Part shown: piece after piece, positions 18,368 to 26,482 of the stretch | Position numbering within the stretch: position 1 is the stretch's first letter | Layout of the letters: each line of letters starts with the position of its first letter | Source of the DNA: Flavobacteriales bacterium | GTDB taxonomy: Bacteria > Bacteroidota > Bacteroidia > Flavobacteriales_F > PHOS-HE28 | Assembly (NCBI GenBank): GCA_016702645.1 | Contig: JADJDP010000009.1 | Location: forward strand, 1 to 64,000 | Direction of reading: 5' to 3' | Length of the DNA stretch: 64,000 nt | Program-made: the position numbers and the translations under genes | The notes under the pieces: model-generated | The model's database searches: none | Seen by the model: the letters and a program-made list of their open reading frames with translations, nothing else | What the model was told of the DNA's origin: nothing

Positions 18368-20224
18368 ATGCGACTTGTTCTTGGTTCGTTGCTGCTCGTA
18401 CTGGTCGGCTGCTCGCTTGGCGAGCATGCCCACGAACCCATCAACCGCTGGGCGGATGAGCGGCTCTGGCCGGTGCTTGAGGCACAGGAACATCGCGACA
18501 CCGGGAAACTCTGCGCATTGCTCTCCGATAGCTGTGCCGTCGTGCGCGAAGCCGCAGCTCTGGCCTTTGCCAGTGTTCAGGACAGTGCCTCGACCCAATG
18601 CTTGCTGAAAGCGCTGGGCGATGCTGAGGCATCCGTGCGCTCTTCGGCGGTCTTCGCACTGGCATTCGTGGCGGACAGTGTTTCCGTGCAGCGGCTGGCC
18701 GAGGCCGCATTGGAAGAGCGTGACAGCAGCGTGCAGCGTGCGTACATGAACGCATCGTTCATCGCTATGCAACGCAACGGCATGCTGAAAGACCCAAATG
18801 CGATCCTGTACTACATGCAAAGCGCCACGCCCCACGGCAGTGCTCGTGCCGCAGATGCCTTGCGGCGCCTCCCTGACAGCCTTGTGTATCGTGCAGCATA
18901 CGAGATCAGTGAACTGATGGGGACACAGGAGACGGCGGCACGGCAGTTCCTCATCCTGGCCATGGGCAAGTTCGAGGACCGCACAAACCCCGAACTCCTT
19001 GGCCGGCTAGCTGTGGAAAGCATGGACAGTAATGAGAAGATCAACGCGATGCGTGCATACGCCAAGGTCTTCCCGGCAGACTGGTCCGAAGAGCAGCTGT
19101 ACAGCACTGCGATGAACGCTGTGGAGGAGCGTGCCGCACTGGACCTGCTCGAAGCGCGCGAGCAAGTGGATGCGCGCGCTTGCTTGTACAACGAACCGCA
19201 GCATGGTGATACCGCTATGCGTATAGCGTTGTTGGGCCTTGCCATACGTCATGGCAACGACAGTTCGCGTGCGGTCGCCATGGAACGATTGAACGCTATC
19301 GCGACCAAGCCCGCCTCCCCGTTCCGCAAAGCCGCCCTGATGAGCGCTCGCGGCAACGTTCCGGTGGAAGAATGCTTGGCGGTCCTCCGGAGCGAAGTAC
19401 ATCCCGCCGAACGCCAGGCAGCTTTCCTGGCTGCCGTGCGCAGTGTGCGTGAGGTGATGACGCGATCTCGGTTCGCTTCGCGTGAAGCGCAATACGCCCA
19501 ACTCGGCCAGGTGGTCGGTGCCGCGATCAATACTGGTGACGCCGGGTTGATCTGCGCTACGGCCGAACTATTGCAAGAAGAAGGACCGGATGTGATCGGC
19601 ATCCTCTTTCCAGCGTCGATGGAAAAAGCGGCCTTCGCACCCCTGCAGCCGATCCGGGATCTGGAGGCCCGCATTCTCTTGCGGAAGGCGATCGCCAAGC
19701 GCGATGGTGCTCCGTACAAGCCCCCCTTCGACTCCGCTCAGGGTGGGCGCGTTCCCTACAACCACCCGATCGATAGGGCCGGATTGCATGCACTGAAGCA
19801 AGGCCAGCAGTACCGCATCGTTACGAACAAGGGCGAGGTGGTCATCGCCACCGATGTGAACGAATGTCCTAGCAACAGTCTCGCGTTCGACTCGCTCGTG
19901 ACCTCGGGCTACTACAACGGTAAGTACTTCCACCGCATGGTTCCCAACTTCGTAGTGCAGGGCGGTTGCCCGCGTGGTGATGGTTACGGCGGTATGCCTT
20001 GGACCTTGCGCACCGAGATCGGTCGCACACCGTTCACTGCCGGATCAGTTGGTCTTGCTTCGGCCGGCCCGGACACCGAAAGCTGCCAGTTCTTCATCAC
20101 GCACAGCGCGGCGCCGCACTTGGATGGCCGCTACACGCGCTTCGGCGAAGTGGTGAGCGGAATGGACGTGGTTTGGCAGCTACAGGTGGGCGATGTGATG
20201 TCGCGGGTGGAGCGGATCGAGTGA
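18368..20224 (+). CDS. Lipoprotein with HEAT-like repeats and a C-terminal cyclophilin domain
   Basis: 618 residues. Lipobox LVGC (residues about 12-15) predicts a lipid-anchored periplasmic protein. Residues about 40-440 are alpha-helical HEAT-like repeats (AVVREAAALAFASVQD, ASVRSSAVFALAFVAD). The last 150 residues are a cyclophilin-type peptidyl-prolyl isomerase (YFHRMVPNFVVQGGCPRGDG, SCQFFITHSAAPHLDGRYTRFGEV). The scaffold may present clients to the isomerase during outer-membrane or secreted protein folding. Between the modules lies an in-frame copy of a dispersed short repeat (19721-19748; PPFDSAQGG). Intact frame. A free-standing cyclophilin is also encoded at 47.5 kb. Confidence 0.85.
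   Translation: MRLVLGSLLLVLVGCSLGEHAHEPINRWADERLWPVLEAQEHRDTGKLCALLSDSCAVVREAAALAFASVQDSASTQCLLKALGDAEASVRSSAVFALAFVADSVSVQRLAEAALEERDSSVQRAYMNASFIAMQRNGMLKDPNAILYYMQSATPHGSARAADALRRLPDSLVYRAAYEISELMGTQETAARQFLILAMGKFEDRTNPELLGRLAVESMDSNEKINAMRAYAKVFPADWSEEQLYSTAMNAVEERAALDLLEAREQVDARACLYNEPQHGDTAMRIALLGLAIRHGNDSSRAVAMERLNAIATKPASPFRKAALMSARGNVPVEECLAVLRSEVHPAERQAAFLAAVRSVREVMTRSRFASREAQYAQLGQVVGAAINTGDAGLICATAELLQEEGPDVIGILFPASMEKAAFAPLQPIRDLEARILLRKAIAKRDGAPYKPPFDSAQGGRVPYNHPIDRAGLHALKQGQQYRIVTNKGEVVIATDVNECPSNSLAFDSLVTSGYYNGKYFHRMVPNFVVQGGCPRGDGYGGMPWTLRTEIGRTPFTAGSVGLASAGPDTESCQFFITHSAAPHLDGRYTRFGEVVSGMDVVWQLQVGDVMSRVERIE
19721..19748 (+). repeat. Dispersed short repeat inserted in frame
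   Basis: The bases CCCTTCGACTCCGCTCAGGG (19724-19743) match, from memory, an interspersed element seen in many Bacteroidota genomes. Here it is read as PPFDSAQGG inside a linker between HEAT repeats and cyclophilin, and the reading frame is kept. Confidence 0.5.
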
Positions 20225-20911
20225 TCACCTACCTCTTCCGTACTTCTGTTTGCTCTTGATCATGTACAGGAGACCAGCGCGTATGGAAGAGTCGATCGTG
20301 GCATAGCCATGGCCAAGGGCCCAACTTCCTATGCCCGGGCACAGGTGAGCTCCGGTTGTCACAAGCCATCGGTCTGCTACTGGCCACTCTGCGGAGAAGC
20401 CGAAGCGCCAATGAGCGTCCCGCACTGCGAATCCCGACTCCGTCTCCGAAGCGGCGCTCGGGGCCGTGTTCCAAGCCATACCGAAGTGATCGGTCCCCTC
20501 AAAATAGCGGACACCTTCACGGTCCTCTCGCAACTCCATACCGATGACCGGCCCCAGTTCGAAATAGATGCGGTGCTTCCGGCTCAGGGGCCAGCGCATC
20601 TCGAACGACAACCAAAGCATGGTGGATACGCTTGAGAACTCCTCCCTGATGCCACTCTCGCTACTGTTCGCACTTATCGTGTATGCACGCTGACCAGCAT
20701 CGAGACCGATCCTGAATCCTTGCTCACCTCGCCGCCCTTCCACGATCTGCAAGCCGGCCGTCCAGCCGCTCGTGTTGCTCAACTCCTCCTTCGCCTCCCA
20801 CACGCCTTGGAAAAAGAGCGGGCCTCCTTGAACGCCAACGCTGTACTGTGCCACGAGCGCCGTGGGAAGCCCAGCGGTTGCGAGCAGGAAGCTGCAAAGG
20901 TGGTGGCGCAT
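20225..20911 (-). CDS. Outer-membrane beta-barrel-like hypothetical protein
   Basis: 228 residues. Signal peptide MRHHLCSFLLATAGLPTALVAQ, then alternating hydrophobic/polar strands with glycine-aromatic turns (YSVGVQGGPLFF, FRIGLDAGQRAY, RIYFELGPVIGMELR, WRFGFSAEW, SIRAGLLYMIK). This resembles a small outer-membrane beta-barrel of the OmpW/OmpA-like size class. No assignable function. It is convergent with the HEAT/cyclophilin gene (stops abut at 20224/20225). No sorting domain, and no clear promoter upstream at 20912-21014. Confidence 0.6.
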   Translation of the reverse strand: MRHHLCSFLLATAGLPTALVAQYSVGVQGGPLFFQGVWEAKEELSNTSGWTAGLQIVEGRRGEQGFRIGLDAGQRAYTISANSSESGIREEFSSVSTMLWLSFEMRWPLSRKHRIYFELGPVIGMELREDREGVRYFEGTDHFGMAWNTAPSAASETESGFAVRDAHWRFGFSAEWPVADRWLVTTGAHLCPGIGSWALGHGYATIDSSIRAGLLYMIKSKQKYGRGR

Positions 20912-21014
20912 GCAACTGAAGAACGCTGATGGTCCGGCGTTCCGTATGGTGACGCGACCGGTTGCTCCATCGACGTCTCGACAACTCCACGAAGGGGCGT
21001 CCGGGATGGGATGG

Positions 21015-22529
21015 TCAGTCGAACTTCTCCGGCCGCATCTGCGGGAACAACAGCACCTCCTGGATCGCAGGGTTGTTCGTGAGCAACATCACCAGGCGAT
21101 CCAGCCCGATGCCGACACCACTCGTTGGCGGCATACCGTACTCCAATGCACGTAAAAAATCCTGGTCGATGAACATGGCTTCATCATCGCCACGTTGTTG
21201 CAATTTCAGTTGCTCCTCGAAACGTTCGCGCTGATCGATCGGGTCGTTCAGTTCGCTGTAGGCGTTCGCGAGTTCGAATCCGTTCACGAAAAGCTCGAAG
21301 CGCTCCGTCAAGCGCGGATCGTCGCGATGCTTCTTGCAGAGCGGGCTCATCTCCAAGGGGAAGTCGCACACGAACGTGGGTTGGACCAATCCAGGCTGCA
21401 CGAGTGCACTGAAGAGTTCATCGATCAATTTTCCCTTGCCCATGCTCGGCTCCACGTGGATGTTGTTCGCGGCGCAGAGCGAACGCAGGGCTGGTTCGTC
21501 CATCTCCAGCACATCCTTGCCGGTCTTCTCCTGGATGGAACCACACATGGTGATCCGCTTGAACGGCGCCGTGAACTGGATGGTGTTCTCACCGAACGTT
21601 GCCGATGAGGACCCATTGGCCGCGATGCACACGCGCTCCAGCATGCCCTCCATGAACTCCATCATCCAGCGGTAGTCCTTGTAGGCCACGTAGAGTTCCA
21701 TGATGGTGAACTCAGGGTTGTGCGTGCGGTCCATACCCTCGTTGCGGAAGTTGCGACTGAACTCGAACACACCTTCGAAACCGCCTACGATGAGGCGCTT
21801 GAGGTAAAGTTCGTTCGCGATGCGCATGTACAATTTCGTATCGAGCGCGTTGTGGTGCGTCTCGAACGGCCGCGCGGCAGCGCCTCCGGGGATGGGCTGC
21901 AACACGGGCGTGTCCACTTCGTGGTATCCCGCCTCGCTCATGAAGGCACGCATGGCGCTCACGATCCGTGAGCGCTTCAGGAAGGTCTCCTTCACTCCGG
22001 GGTTCACATTGAGGTCCACGTAGCGCATTCGGTACCGCTGCTCGGGGTCGGTGAAGGCATCGTGTACGTTGCCTTCGTCATCGGTCTTCACCACCGGCAG
22101 CGGGCGCAGCGCCTTGCTCAACACGGTAAGCTGTTTCACGTGCACGGTTATCTCACCCGTACGGGTCTTGAACACGTGGCCGGACACGCCGATGAAGTCA
22201 CCGAGGTGCAACAAGTGCTTCCACACTTCATCGTACATGGTCTTGTCCTCGCCGGGGGCCACTTCATCCCGCGCCACATAGATCTGTTGGTCGCCGGTAT
22301 GATCGCGCAGCACCGCAAAGCTGGCCTTGCCCATGACCCGCACGCTCATGATCCGGCCCGCGATGGTGACCTGCGCTGGCTCACCTTCCTCCTTGAAGAG
22401 CCCCTTGACCTCCTGTGCGTTGCTGTTCACCTTGAACTCCGCAGCGGGAAAGGGTTCGATGCCAAGGGCGCGGAGCTTCTGCAGTGCCTCGCGGCGCACG
22501 ACTTCTTGATCGGAAAGGGCTTGGGACAT
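21015..22529 (-). CDS. lysS: Lysine-tRNA ligase, class II
   Basis: 504 residues, starting MSQALSDQEVVRREALQKLRALG. It charges tRNA-Lys in the cytoplasm. An N-terminal OB-fold anticodon domain (residues about 55-160; VTIAGRIMSVRVMGKASFAVL) precedes the catalytic core with motif 1 (VDTPVLQPIPGGAAARPF), motif 2 (FRNEGMDRTHNPEFTIMELY) and motif 3 (TSGVGIGLDRLVMLL). Length is normal. A -7 box lies 19 bp upstream. It is divergent from the pgi/pmi gene. Confidence 0.97.
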   Translation of the reverse strand: MSQALSDQEVVRREALQKLRALGIEPFPAAEFKVNSNAQEVKGLFKEEGEPAQVTIAGRIMSVRVMGKASFAVLRDHTGDQQIYVARDEVAPGEDKTMYDEVWKHLLHLGDFIGVSGHVFKTRTGEITVHVKQLTVLSKALRPLPVVKTDDEGNVHDAFTDPEQRYRMRYVDLNVNPGVKETFLKRSRIVSAMRAFMSEAGYHEVDTPVLQPIPGGAAARPFETHHNALDTKLYMRIANELYLKRLIVGGFEGVFEFSRNFRNEGMDRTHNPEFTIMELYVAYKDYRWMMEFMEGMLERVCIAANGSSSATFGENTIQFTAPFKRITMCGSIQEKTGKDVLEMDEPALRSLCAANNIHVEPSMGKGKLIDELFSALVQPGLVQPTFVCDFPLEMSPLCKKHRDDPRLTERFELFVNGFELANAYSELNDPIDQRERFEEQLKLQQRGDDEAMFIDQDFLRALEYGMPPTSGVGIGLDRLVMLLTNNPAIQEVLLFPQMRPEKFD

Positions 22530-22548
22530 GGTCTTTGTAAGAAGGCGG

Positions 22549-22556
22549 CGAAGTTA
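22549..22556 (-). promoter_or_regulatory. -7 box (TAACTTCG) for lysS
   Basis: TAnnTTTG-like element 19 nt before the lysS ATG, in the 92-bp divergent region shared with the pgi/pmi gene. Confidence 0.45.
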
Positions 22557-22595
22557 CCCGGCAACCCCGCATGCTGCTGGAGCGTAGCAGCGGTC

Positions 22596-22603
22596 TAATT
22601 TCG
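22596..22603 (+). promoter_or_regulatory. -7 box (TAATTTCG) for the pgi/pmi gene
   Basis: Matches TAnnTTTG at 7 of 8 positions, 18 nt before the ATG at 22622. Confidence 0.5.
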
Positions 22604-22621
22604 ACCCGCACTAGCACACCC

Positions 22622-23608
22622 ATGTACCAGCTCATCGACGCATTCCCCAAGCAACTCAAAGAGGCATTGGAGATCGGCCGCAAGGCGATCTTGAAAAGCC
22701 CCGGTGGGCCATACGGCAACGTGGTGGTAACCGGTCTCGGCGGCAGTGGCATCGGCGGAAGGATCGCTTCGCAACTGGTGCACAAGGAGGCCAAGTGCCC
22801 CATTGAGGTCTACAACAACTACTACCTGCCCGGGTATGTGAACCACAAGAGCTTGGTGATCGCGTGCAGCTACAGCGGCAATACCGAGGAGACGCTCGCC
22901 GCCATGGAACAAGCACTGACGAAAGGAGCTCGTGTGGTTTGCATCACCAGTGGAGGTAGCATGCTCGATATCGCCAAGGCGAAAGGGCTCGACCACATCA
23001 TCATCCCCGGTGGCCACCCGCCACGCACCATGCTGGCCTACTCGCTGGTGCAACAGTTCTTCGTGCTGCACCACTTCGGCATCATCGGTGACGGCTTCGA
23101 AGGCGCGATCAACACGGCGGCCAACATGCTGGAGCACGACAAGGAGGACATCAAGAAAGCCGCGCAGGAACTCACGGAGAAGCTCGTGGGCAAACGCTTG
23201 GTGATCTACAGCGAAGCGAATACCGAGGCCGTGAGCATCCGCTTCCGGCAGCAAGTGAACGAGAACAGCAAGGAGCTTTGCTGGCACCACGCCATCCCGG
23301 AAATGAACCACAACGAACTCGTGGGCTGGGCCGGTGGCAACAGCGATGTGGCCGTCGTGATCTTCCGCCACAAGGAGGACCACGAGCGCAGCCAGATGCG
23401 CATGGAGATCAACAAGGAGGTTTTCCGGAAGTACACACCGCACATCCACGATGTATGGAGCCAGGGCGATACGGGTTTCGCACGCCAGCTCTACCTGATC
23501 AGCCTCGGCGATTGGGTGAGCTACTACTGGGCGGAGAAGAAAGGCGTGGATCCCACGGAGATCGGGGTGATCAACATGCTGAAGGGCAAGCTGGCCGAAG
23601 TGAAGTGA
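22622..23608 (+). CDS. Bifunctional phosphoglucose/phosphomannose isomerase
   Basis: 328 residues starting MYQLIDAFPKQLKEALEIG. A SIS-domain sugar isomerase of the short bifunctional PGI/PMI family, interconverting glucose-6-P or mannose-6-P with fructose-6-P. First SIS half: VVVTGLGGSGIGGRIA and VIACSYSGNTEETLAAMEQ (residues about 35-100). Second half: KRLVIYSEANTEAVSIRFRQQVNENSKELCWHHAIPEMNHNELVGW, containing the catalytic glutamate and histidine. Cytosolic. An upstream in-frame ATG-like start (22571) is less likely because homologues begin at MYQL. The stop is followed 1 bp later by an inverted-repeat arm of the GxxExxY cassette. Confidence 0.9.
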   Translation: MYQLIDAFPKQLKEALEIGRKAILKSPGGPYGNVVVTGLGGSGIGGRIASQLVHKEAKCPIEVYNNYYLPGYVNHKSLVIACSYSGNTEETLAAMEQALTKGARVVCITSGGSMLDIAKAKGLDHIIIPGGHPPRTMLAYSLVQQFFVLHHFGIIGDGFEGAINTAANMLEHDKEDIKKAAQELTEKLVGKRLVIYSEANTEAVSIRFRQQVNENSKELCWHHAIPEMNHNELVGWAGGNSDVAVVIFRHKEDHERSQMRMEINKEVFRKYTPHIHDVWSQGDTGFARQLYLISLGDWVSYYWAEKKGVDPTEIGVINMLKGKLAEVK

Positions 23609-23609
23609 A

Positions 23610-23640
23610 TTGGCCGCAGAGACGCGGAGGCACAGAGGAA
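23610..23640 (+). repeat. Left terminal inverted repeat of the GxxExxY cassette
   Basis: 31 bp beginning TTGGCCGCAGAG. It matches the reverse complement of 24047-24077 at 27 of 31 positions (differences at positions 13, 23, 29 and 31). It begins 1 bp after the pgi/pmi stop codon. Confidence 0.85.
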
Positions 23641-23653
23641 TGCAAATGCGGGT

Positions 23654-24038
23654 ATGACCTACCGGGAATTATCAGGCGAGATCATCGGGGCGGCGATCGA
23701 AGTCCATCGCGAACTCGGTCAGGACTTTGGAGAGTATCTATGAGCACTGTTTGGCGAAGGAGCCGATCGGTCGCGGCCTTCATTTCCTCAGACAACACAC
23801 AATAGCTGTTCGATACAAAGGGGAGAAACTTGATCTGGGCTTCAAGGTTGATCTCTGGGTGGAGCAACAGATAATCGTAGAGATAAAGGCCATCGATGTA
23901 TTTCACGAGGTCCACCGTGCCCAGTTATTGAGCTACTTGCGCCTAGCGGATTGTCGCCTTGGCTTGCTCATCAACTTCAACGAGGTTGTAGTGAAAGATG
24001 GTGTTCACCGCGTTGCAAACGGCCTCAATGAGCTCTGA
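23654..24038 (+). CDS. GxxExxY-family protein, PD-(D/E)XK nuclease fold (one frameshift)
   Basis: About 128 residues starting MTYRELSGEIIGAAIEVHRELG. The family signature region G-E-I-I-G-A-A-I-E-V-H and LESIYEHCLAKE is clear. The nuclease-like core is KVDLWVEQQIIVEIKAI, where the D...E-x-K pattern matches PD-(D/E)XK enzymes, followed by HRAQLLSYLRLADCRLGLLINF. The frame changes near 23725 (GQDF / LESIYE). No activity has been assigned to the family to my knowledge. The gene sits exactly between about 31-bp inverted repeats, separating pgi/pmi from lipB, and looks like an inserted cassette. Inference: a selfish or mobile element rather than a housekeeping gene. Confidence 0.8.
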
Positions 24039-24046
24039 GCCCATCT

Positions 24047-24077
24047 CTTCTCTGCGCCTCCGCGCCTCTGCGGCCAA
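24047..24077 (-). repeat. Right terminal inverted repeat of the GxxExxY cassette
   Basis: Inverted copy of 23610-23640 (27 of 31 identical on the opposite strand). It ends 4 bp before the lipB start codon, so the insertion abuts lipB and may have displaced its promoter. Confidence 0.85.
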
Positions 24078-24081
24078 ACCG

Positions 24082-24801
24082 ATGCGTCAAGTCCGTTTCC
24101 AAGACCTCGGCCTCATCGACTACGCGAAAGCGTGGGACCTGCAAACGCGTTTGTTCAAGGCGACCATCGACCGGAAGATCACCAACCGCTATTTGCCCGA
24201 AGACCAACAAGTCCTGACGGAGGACCACTTGCTCTTCTGCGAGCATCCGCATGTGTACACGCTGGGGAAGAGCGGCAAACAGAGCCATCTGCTATTGAAC
24301 GAACAAGGCCTGCGCGAGAAAGGCGTTCAGTTCTTCCCCATCGATCGCGGCGGCGACATCACCTACCACGGGCCGGGACAGATCGTGGGATATCCGATCC
24401 TCGATCTCGATCACCACTTCACGGACATCCATCGCTTTTTGCGCACGCTCGAGGAGGCGATCATCGGCACGCTCGAAGCGTACGGTATCAAGGCTGGAAG
24501 GATCGAAGGTCTTACCGGTGTCTGGCTCGACCACGCCGAACCCCTGAAAGCACGAAAGATCTGTGCCTTCGGGATCCGCGCCAGCCGATGGGTGACCATG
24601 CACGGCTTCGCGTTCAACGTGAACACGGACCTGGGCTTCTTCGAGAACATCGTACCCTGCGGGATCACGGACAAAGGGGTGACGAGCATGGCGAAGGAGC
24701 TTGGCGGCGAAGTGAACATTGAAGAGGTGAAGAACAGGTTGCGGCTGGAACTCGCCGATCTCTTCGACGTGGAGCTGGTCGTCGCTCCTACTTTCGCATA
24801 A
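24082..24801 (+). CDS. lipB: Lipoyl(octanoyl) transferase
   Basis: 239 residues starting MRQVRFQDLGLIDYAKAW. LipB moves octanoate from octanoyl-ACP to lipoyl domains of 2-oxoacid dehydrogenases and the glycine cleavage H protein. Visible: EHPHVYTLGKSG (residues about 52-63), the RGGDITYHGPGQIVGYPI signature (about 88-105), the catalytic lysine in ARKICAFGIR and the catalytic cysteine in NIVPCGITDKGVTSM. Intact, normal length. The start is set by homologues; the frame extends upstream only through the repeat. Followed after 10 bp by a serine hydrolase gene that has its own -7 box within lipB. Confidence 0.95.
   Translation: MRQVRFQDLGLIDYAKAWDLQTRLFKATIDRKITNRYLPEDQQVLTEDHLLFCEHPHVYTLGKSGKQSHLLLNEQGLREKGVQFFPIDRGGDITYHGPGQIVGYPILDLDHHFTDIHRFLRTLEEAIIGTLEAYGIKAGRIEGLTGVWLDHAEPLKARKICAFGIRASRWVTMHGFAFNVNTDLGFFENIVPCGITDKGVTSMAKELGGEVNIEEVKNRLRLELADLFDVELVVAPTFA
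24789..24796 (+). promoter_or_regulatory. -7 box (TACTTTCG) for the serine hydrolase
   Basis: TAnnTTTG with one mismatch, inside the last codons of lipB and 15 nt before the ATG at 24812. Confidence 0.5.
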
Positions 24802-24811
24802 CGCCCGCTCC

Positions 24812-25981
24812 ATGCGCATCCTCCGCAAGCTCCTCCTCTGGGCCATCGGCCTCATCGTCGTTCTCGTGACGATCTCTTATGCCACGGGCAATGGTCACCT
24901 GCCACGCGGCATGTGGTACACCTATCTGCGTGGCCGCACGGCGCCGGAGATCGATGACCGCGATTTCTTCCCGTACACGACCATATCCGCAACCACACCA
25001 CAGCCTTGGCCCAAAGGGGCACGCTACGGCCAACTTGTGCTGAGCGCAGAGCAGGAAAAGGAACTCACCGACCTGTACAGCGTAGGCTTCGCGGTGTGGC
25101 AGCACGACAGTCTCATTTTCGAGCAGTATTGGAACGGCTGGGATGCCGACAGCGTGAGCAACAGCTTCAGCGTGGCGAAGAGCTACATCAGCGTGCTCAC
25201 AGGCATCGCCATGAGCGAGGGGAAGATCACCAGTGTGTTCCAACCGGTGAGCGACTTCCTCCCTGAGTTCAAGGACGAATGCCACGCCAAGATCAACATT
25301 TACCACCTGCTCACCATGAGCACCGGATTGGATTGGAGCGAGAGCGGGGCGGACCCGTTCAGCGATAACGCCAAGGGCTACTACGGAACCAACGTGCGCG
25401 AACTGAGCCTCTCGCAACCCTGTCGCGATGAGCCGGGCAAGGAATTCGACTATATCAGCGGAAGCACCCAGATCATGGCCGAAGTGTTGGAAGCTGCTTA
25501 CGGCAAGCCGCTCGATGCATTGGTCCAGGCGAAAGTGTGGGGGCCTCTCGGTTGTGAGCACGATGCTTACTGGGGCAAGGATCGCGAGGATGGTGACTTC
25601 AAAGCCTTCTGTTGCCTCTATGCCACGGCACGCGACTTCGGCCGCATCGGGCAACTCTACTTGGATAGCGGTATGTGGAACGGCAAGCAGATCGTGCCGC
25701 GCGAATACTGGCAGGCGTCCATAACACCAGCGCGTATGATGGACAAGGGCGAACCCAACAAGCGCTACGGCTACTTCTGGTGGCTGGCGGAAGTGGACGG
25801 GCAGCCCATCTGGTACTGCCGTGGCTTCCACGGCGAGTACGTGGTGGTGATCCCGAACGAGGATCTTGTTTTCGTGCGCACCGGAATGAAGCGCGAAGAG
25901 GTGAACCTCACGGGGCATCCCACGGATGTGTTCAAGTGGATCGACATCGCGCGTTCGATCGCGCGCCAGCAACCTGCCTGA
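24812..25981 (+). CDS. Beta-lactamase-like serine hydrolase (class C/esterase family)
   Basis: 389 residues with an N-terminal signal or anchor helix (LRKLLLWAIGLIVVLVTISYA). The penicillin-binding/beta-lactamase fold shows the SxxK nucleophile in SNSFSVAKSY (about residue 125) and a tyrosine motif Y-I-S in FDYISGSTQ (about 212). A tail FHGEYVVVIPNEDLVFVR replaces the KTG box with HGE. The periplasmic substrate may be a peptide or ester; a true antibiotic-hydrolysing role is not implied. The next gene begins 2 bp after its stop, so the two form one transcript. Confidence 0.85.
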   Translation: MRILRKLLLWAIGLIVVLVTISYATGNGHLPRGMWYTYLRGRTAPEIDDRDFFPYTTISATTPQPWPKGARYGQLVLSAEQEKELTDLYSVGFAVWQHDSLIFEQYWNGWDADSVSNSFSVAKSYISVLTGIAMSEGKITSVFQPVSDFLPEFKDECHAKINIYHLLTMSTGLDWSESGADPFSDNAKGYYGTNVRELSLSQPCRDEPGKEFDYISGSTQIMAEVLEAAYGKPLDALVQAKVWGPLGCEHDAYWGKDREDGDFKAFCCLYATARDFGRIGQLYLDSGMWNGKQIVPREYWQASITPARMMDKGEPNKRYGYFWWLAEVDGQPIWYCRGFHGEYVVVIPNEDLVFVRTGMKREEVNLTGHPTDVFKWIDIARSIARQQPA

Positions 25982-25983
25982 TC

Positions 25984-26388
25984 ATGCGCAAGGACATCCA
26001 GCCGCCGAAAGTGGAAGGCGTCGCGATGGCCGTGGTGCGCGAGGCGGATGAAGTAGGCGATGAGGCGTGGTACGTGTACCTGATCAACCAGAACGAGGCA
26101 ACGTTGGAGAACGTGCTGGTGAGTTCGCGCGGCTATGGCGAACTGGAGGGCGAGTCGCGCAAGACCAGTGAAATGCGCCACTTCCTGGGCAAGCTCGAGC
26201 CGAGGAGCTGGGCCCGCATCGAGCGTATCGTGGAGGACGTGTTCCCATTGAGCAACCAGTATTGGCTGAGTTTCTACATCGGTCGCGAACTGCACGACAA
26301 GAAGTACATCTTCCTCGCAGGCAGTATCGATGAAGGCAACTTCACCAACCTGCCACTGATGGACAAGCGCGGGGTGATGATCGAGTAG
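25984..26388 (+). CDS. Conserved hypothetical cytosolic protein
   Basis: 134 residues starting MRKDIQPPKVEGVAMAVV. Recurrent segments WYVYLINQNEATLENVLVSSRGYGEL, TSEMRHFLGKLEP and YWLSFYIGRELHDKKYIFL recall a widely conserved short bacteroidetal protein of unknown function. No signal peptide, membrane helix or catalytic motif is evident; predicted mixed alpha/beta. It directly follows the serine hydrolase gene (2-bp gap). A 12-bp inverted repeat lies in the 94 bp after it. Confidence 0.7.
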   Translation: MRKDIQPPKVEGVAMAVVREADEVGDEAWYVYLINQNEATLENVLVSSRGYGELEGESRKTSEMRHFLGKLEPRSWARIERIVEDVFPLSNQYWLSFYIGRELHDKKYIFLAGSIDEGNFTNLPLMDKRGVMIE

Positions 26389-26407
26389 GAGGCGAAGGGG
26401 TGAAAGT

Positions 26408-26464
26408 GGAAAGCTGAAAAAGGGCTGCGGGGGGTCGGTTGTTCTTTTCTACTTTCAGCTTTCC
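26408..26464. repeat. Perfect 12-bp inverted repeat
   Basis: GGAAAGCTGAAA (26408-26419) pairs with TTTCAGCTTTCC (26453-26464) around a 33-nt loop. It lies between two genes, ending 19 bp before the exonuclease start. No U-tract follows, so it is not a standard terminator. It could be an mRNA hairpin or a palindromic interspersed element. Confidence 0.6.
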
Positions 26465-26482
26465 TATTTCATCCTGCCGAAA

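Noticed and set aside
18062..18835. N-terminal extension of the M28 peptidase frame
   Set aside because: The signal peptide, family length and -7 box place the start at 18061; the extension overlaps plus-strand genes.
24812..25981. Antibiotic-resistance beta-lactamase
   Set aside because: The SxxK serine hydrolase lacks the KTG box (HGE instead) and matches the broad esterase/peptidase family; resistance cannot be claimed.
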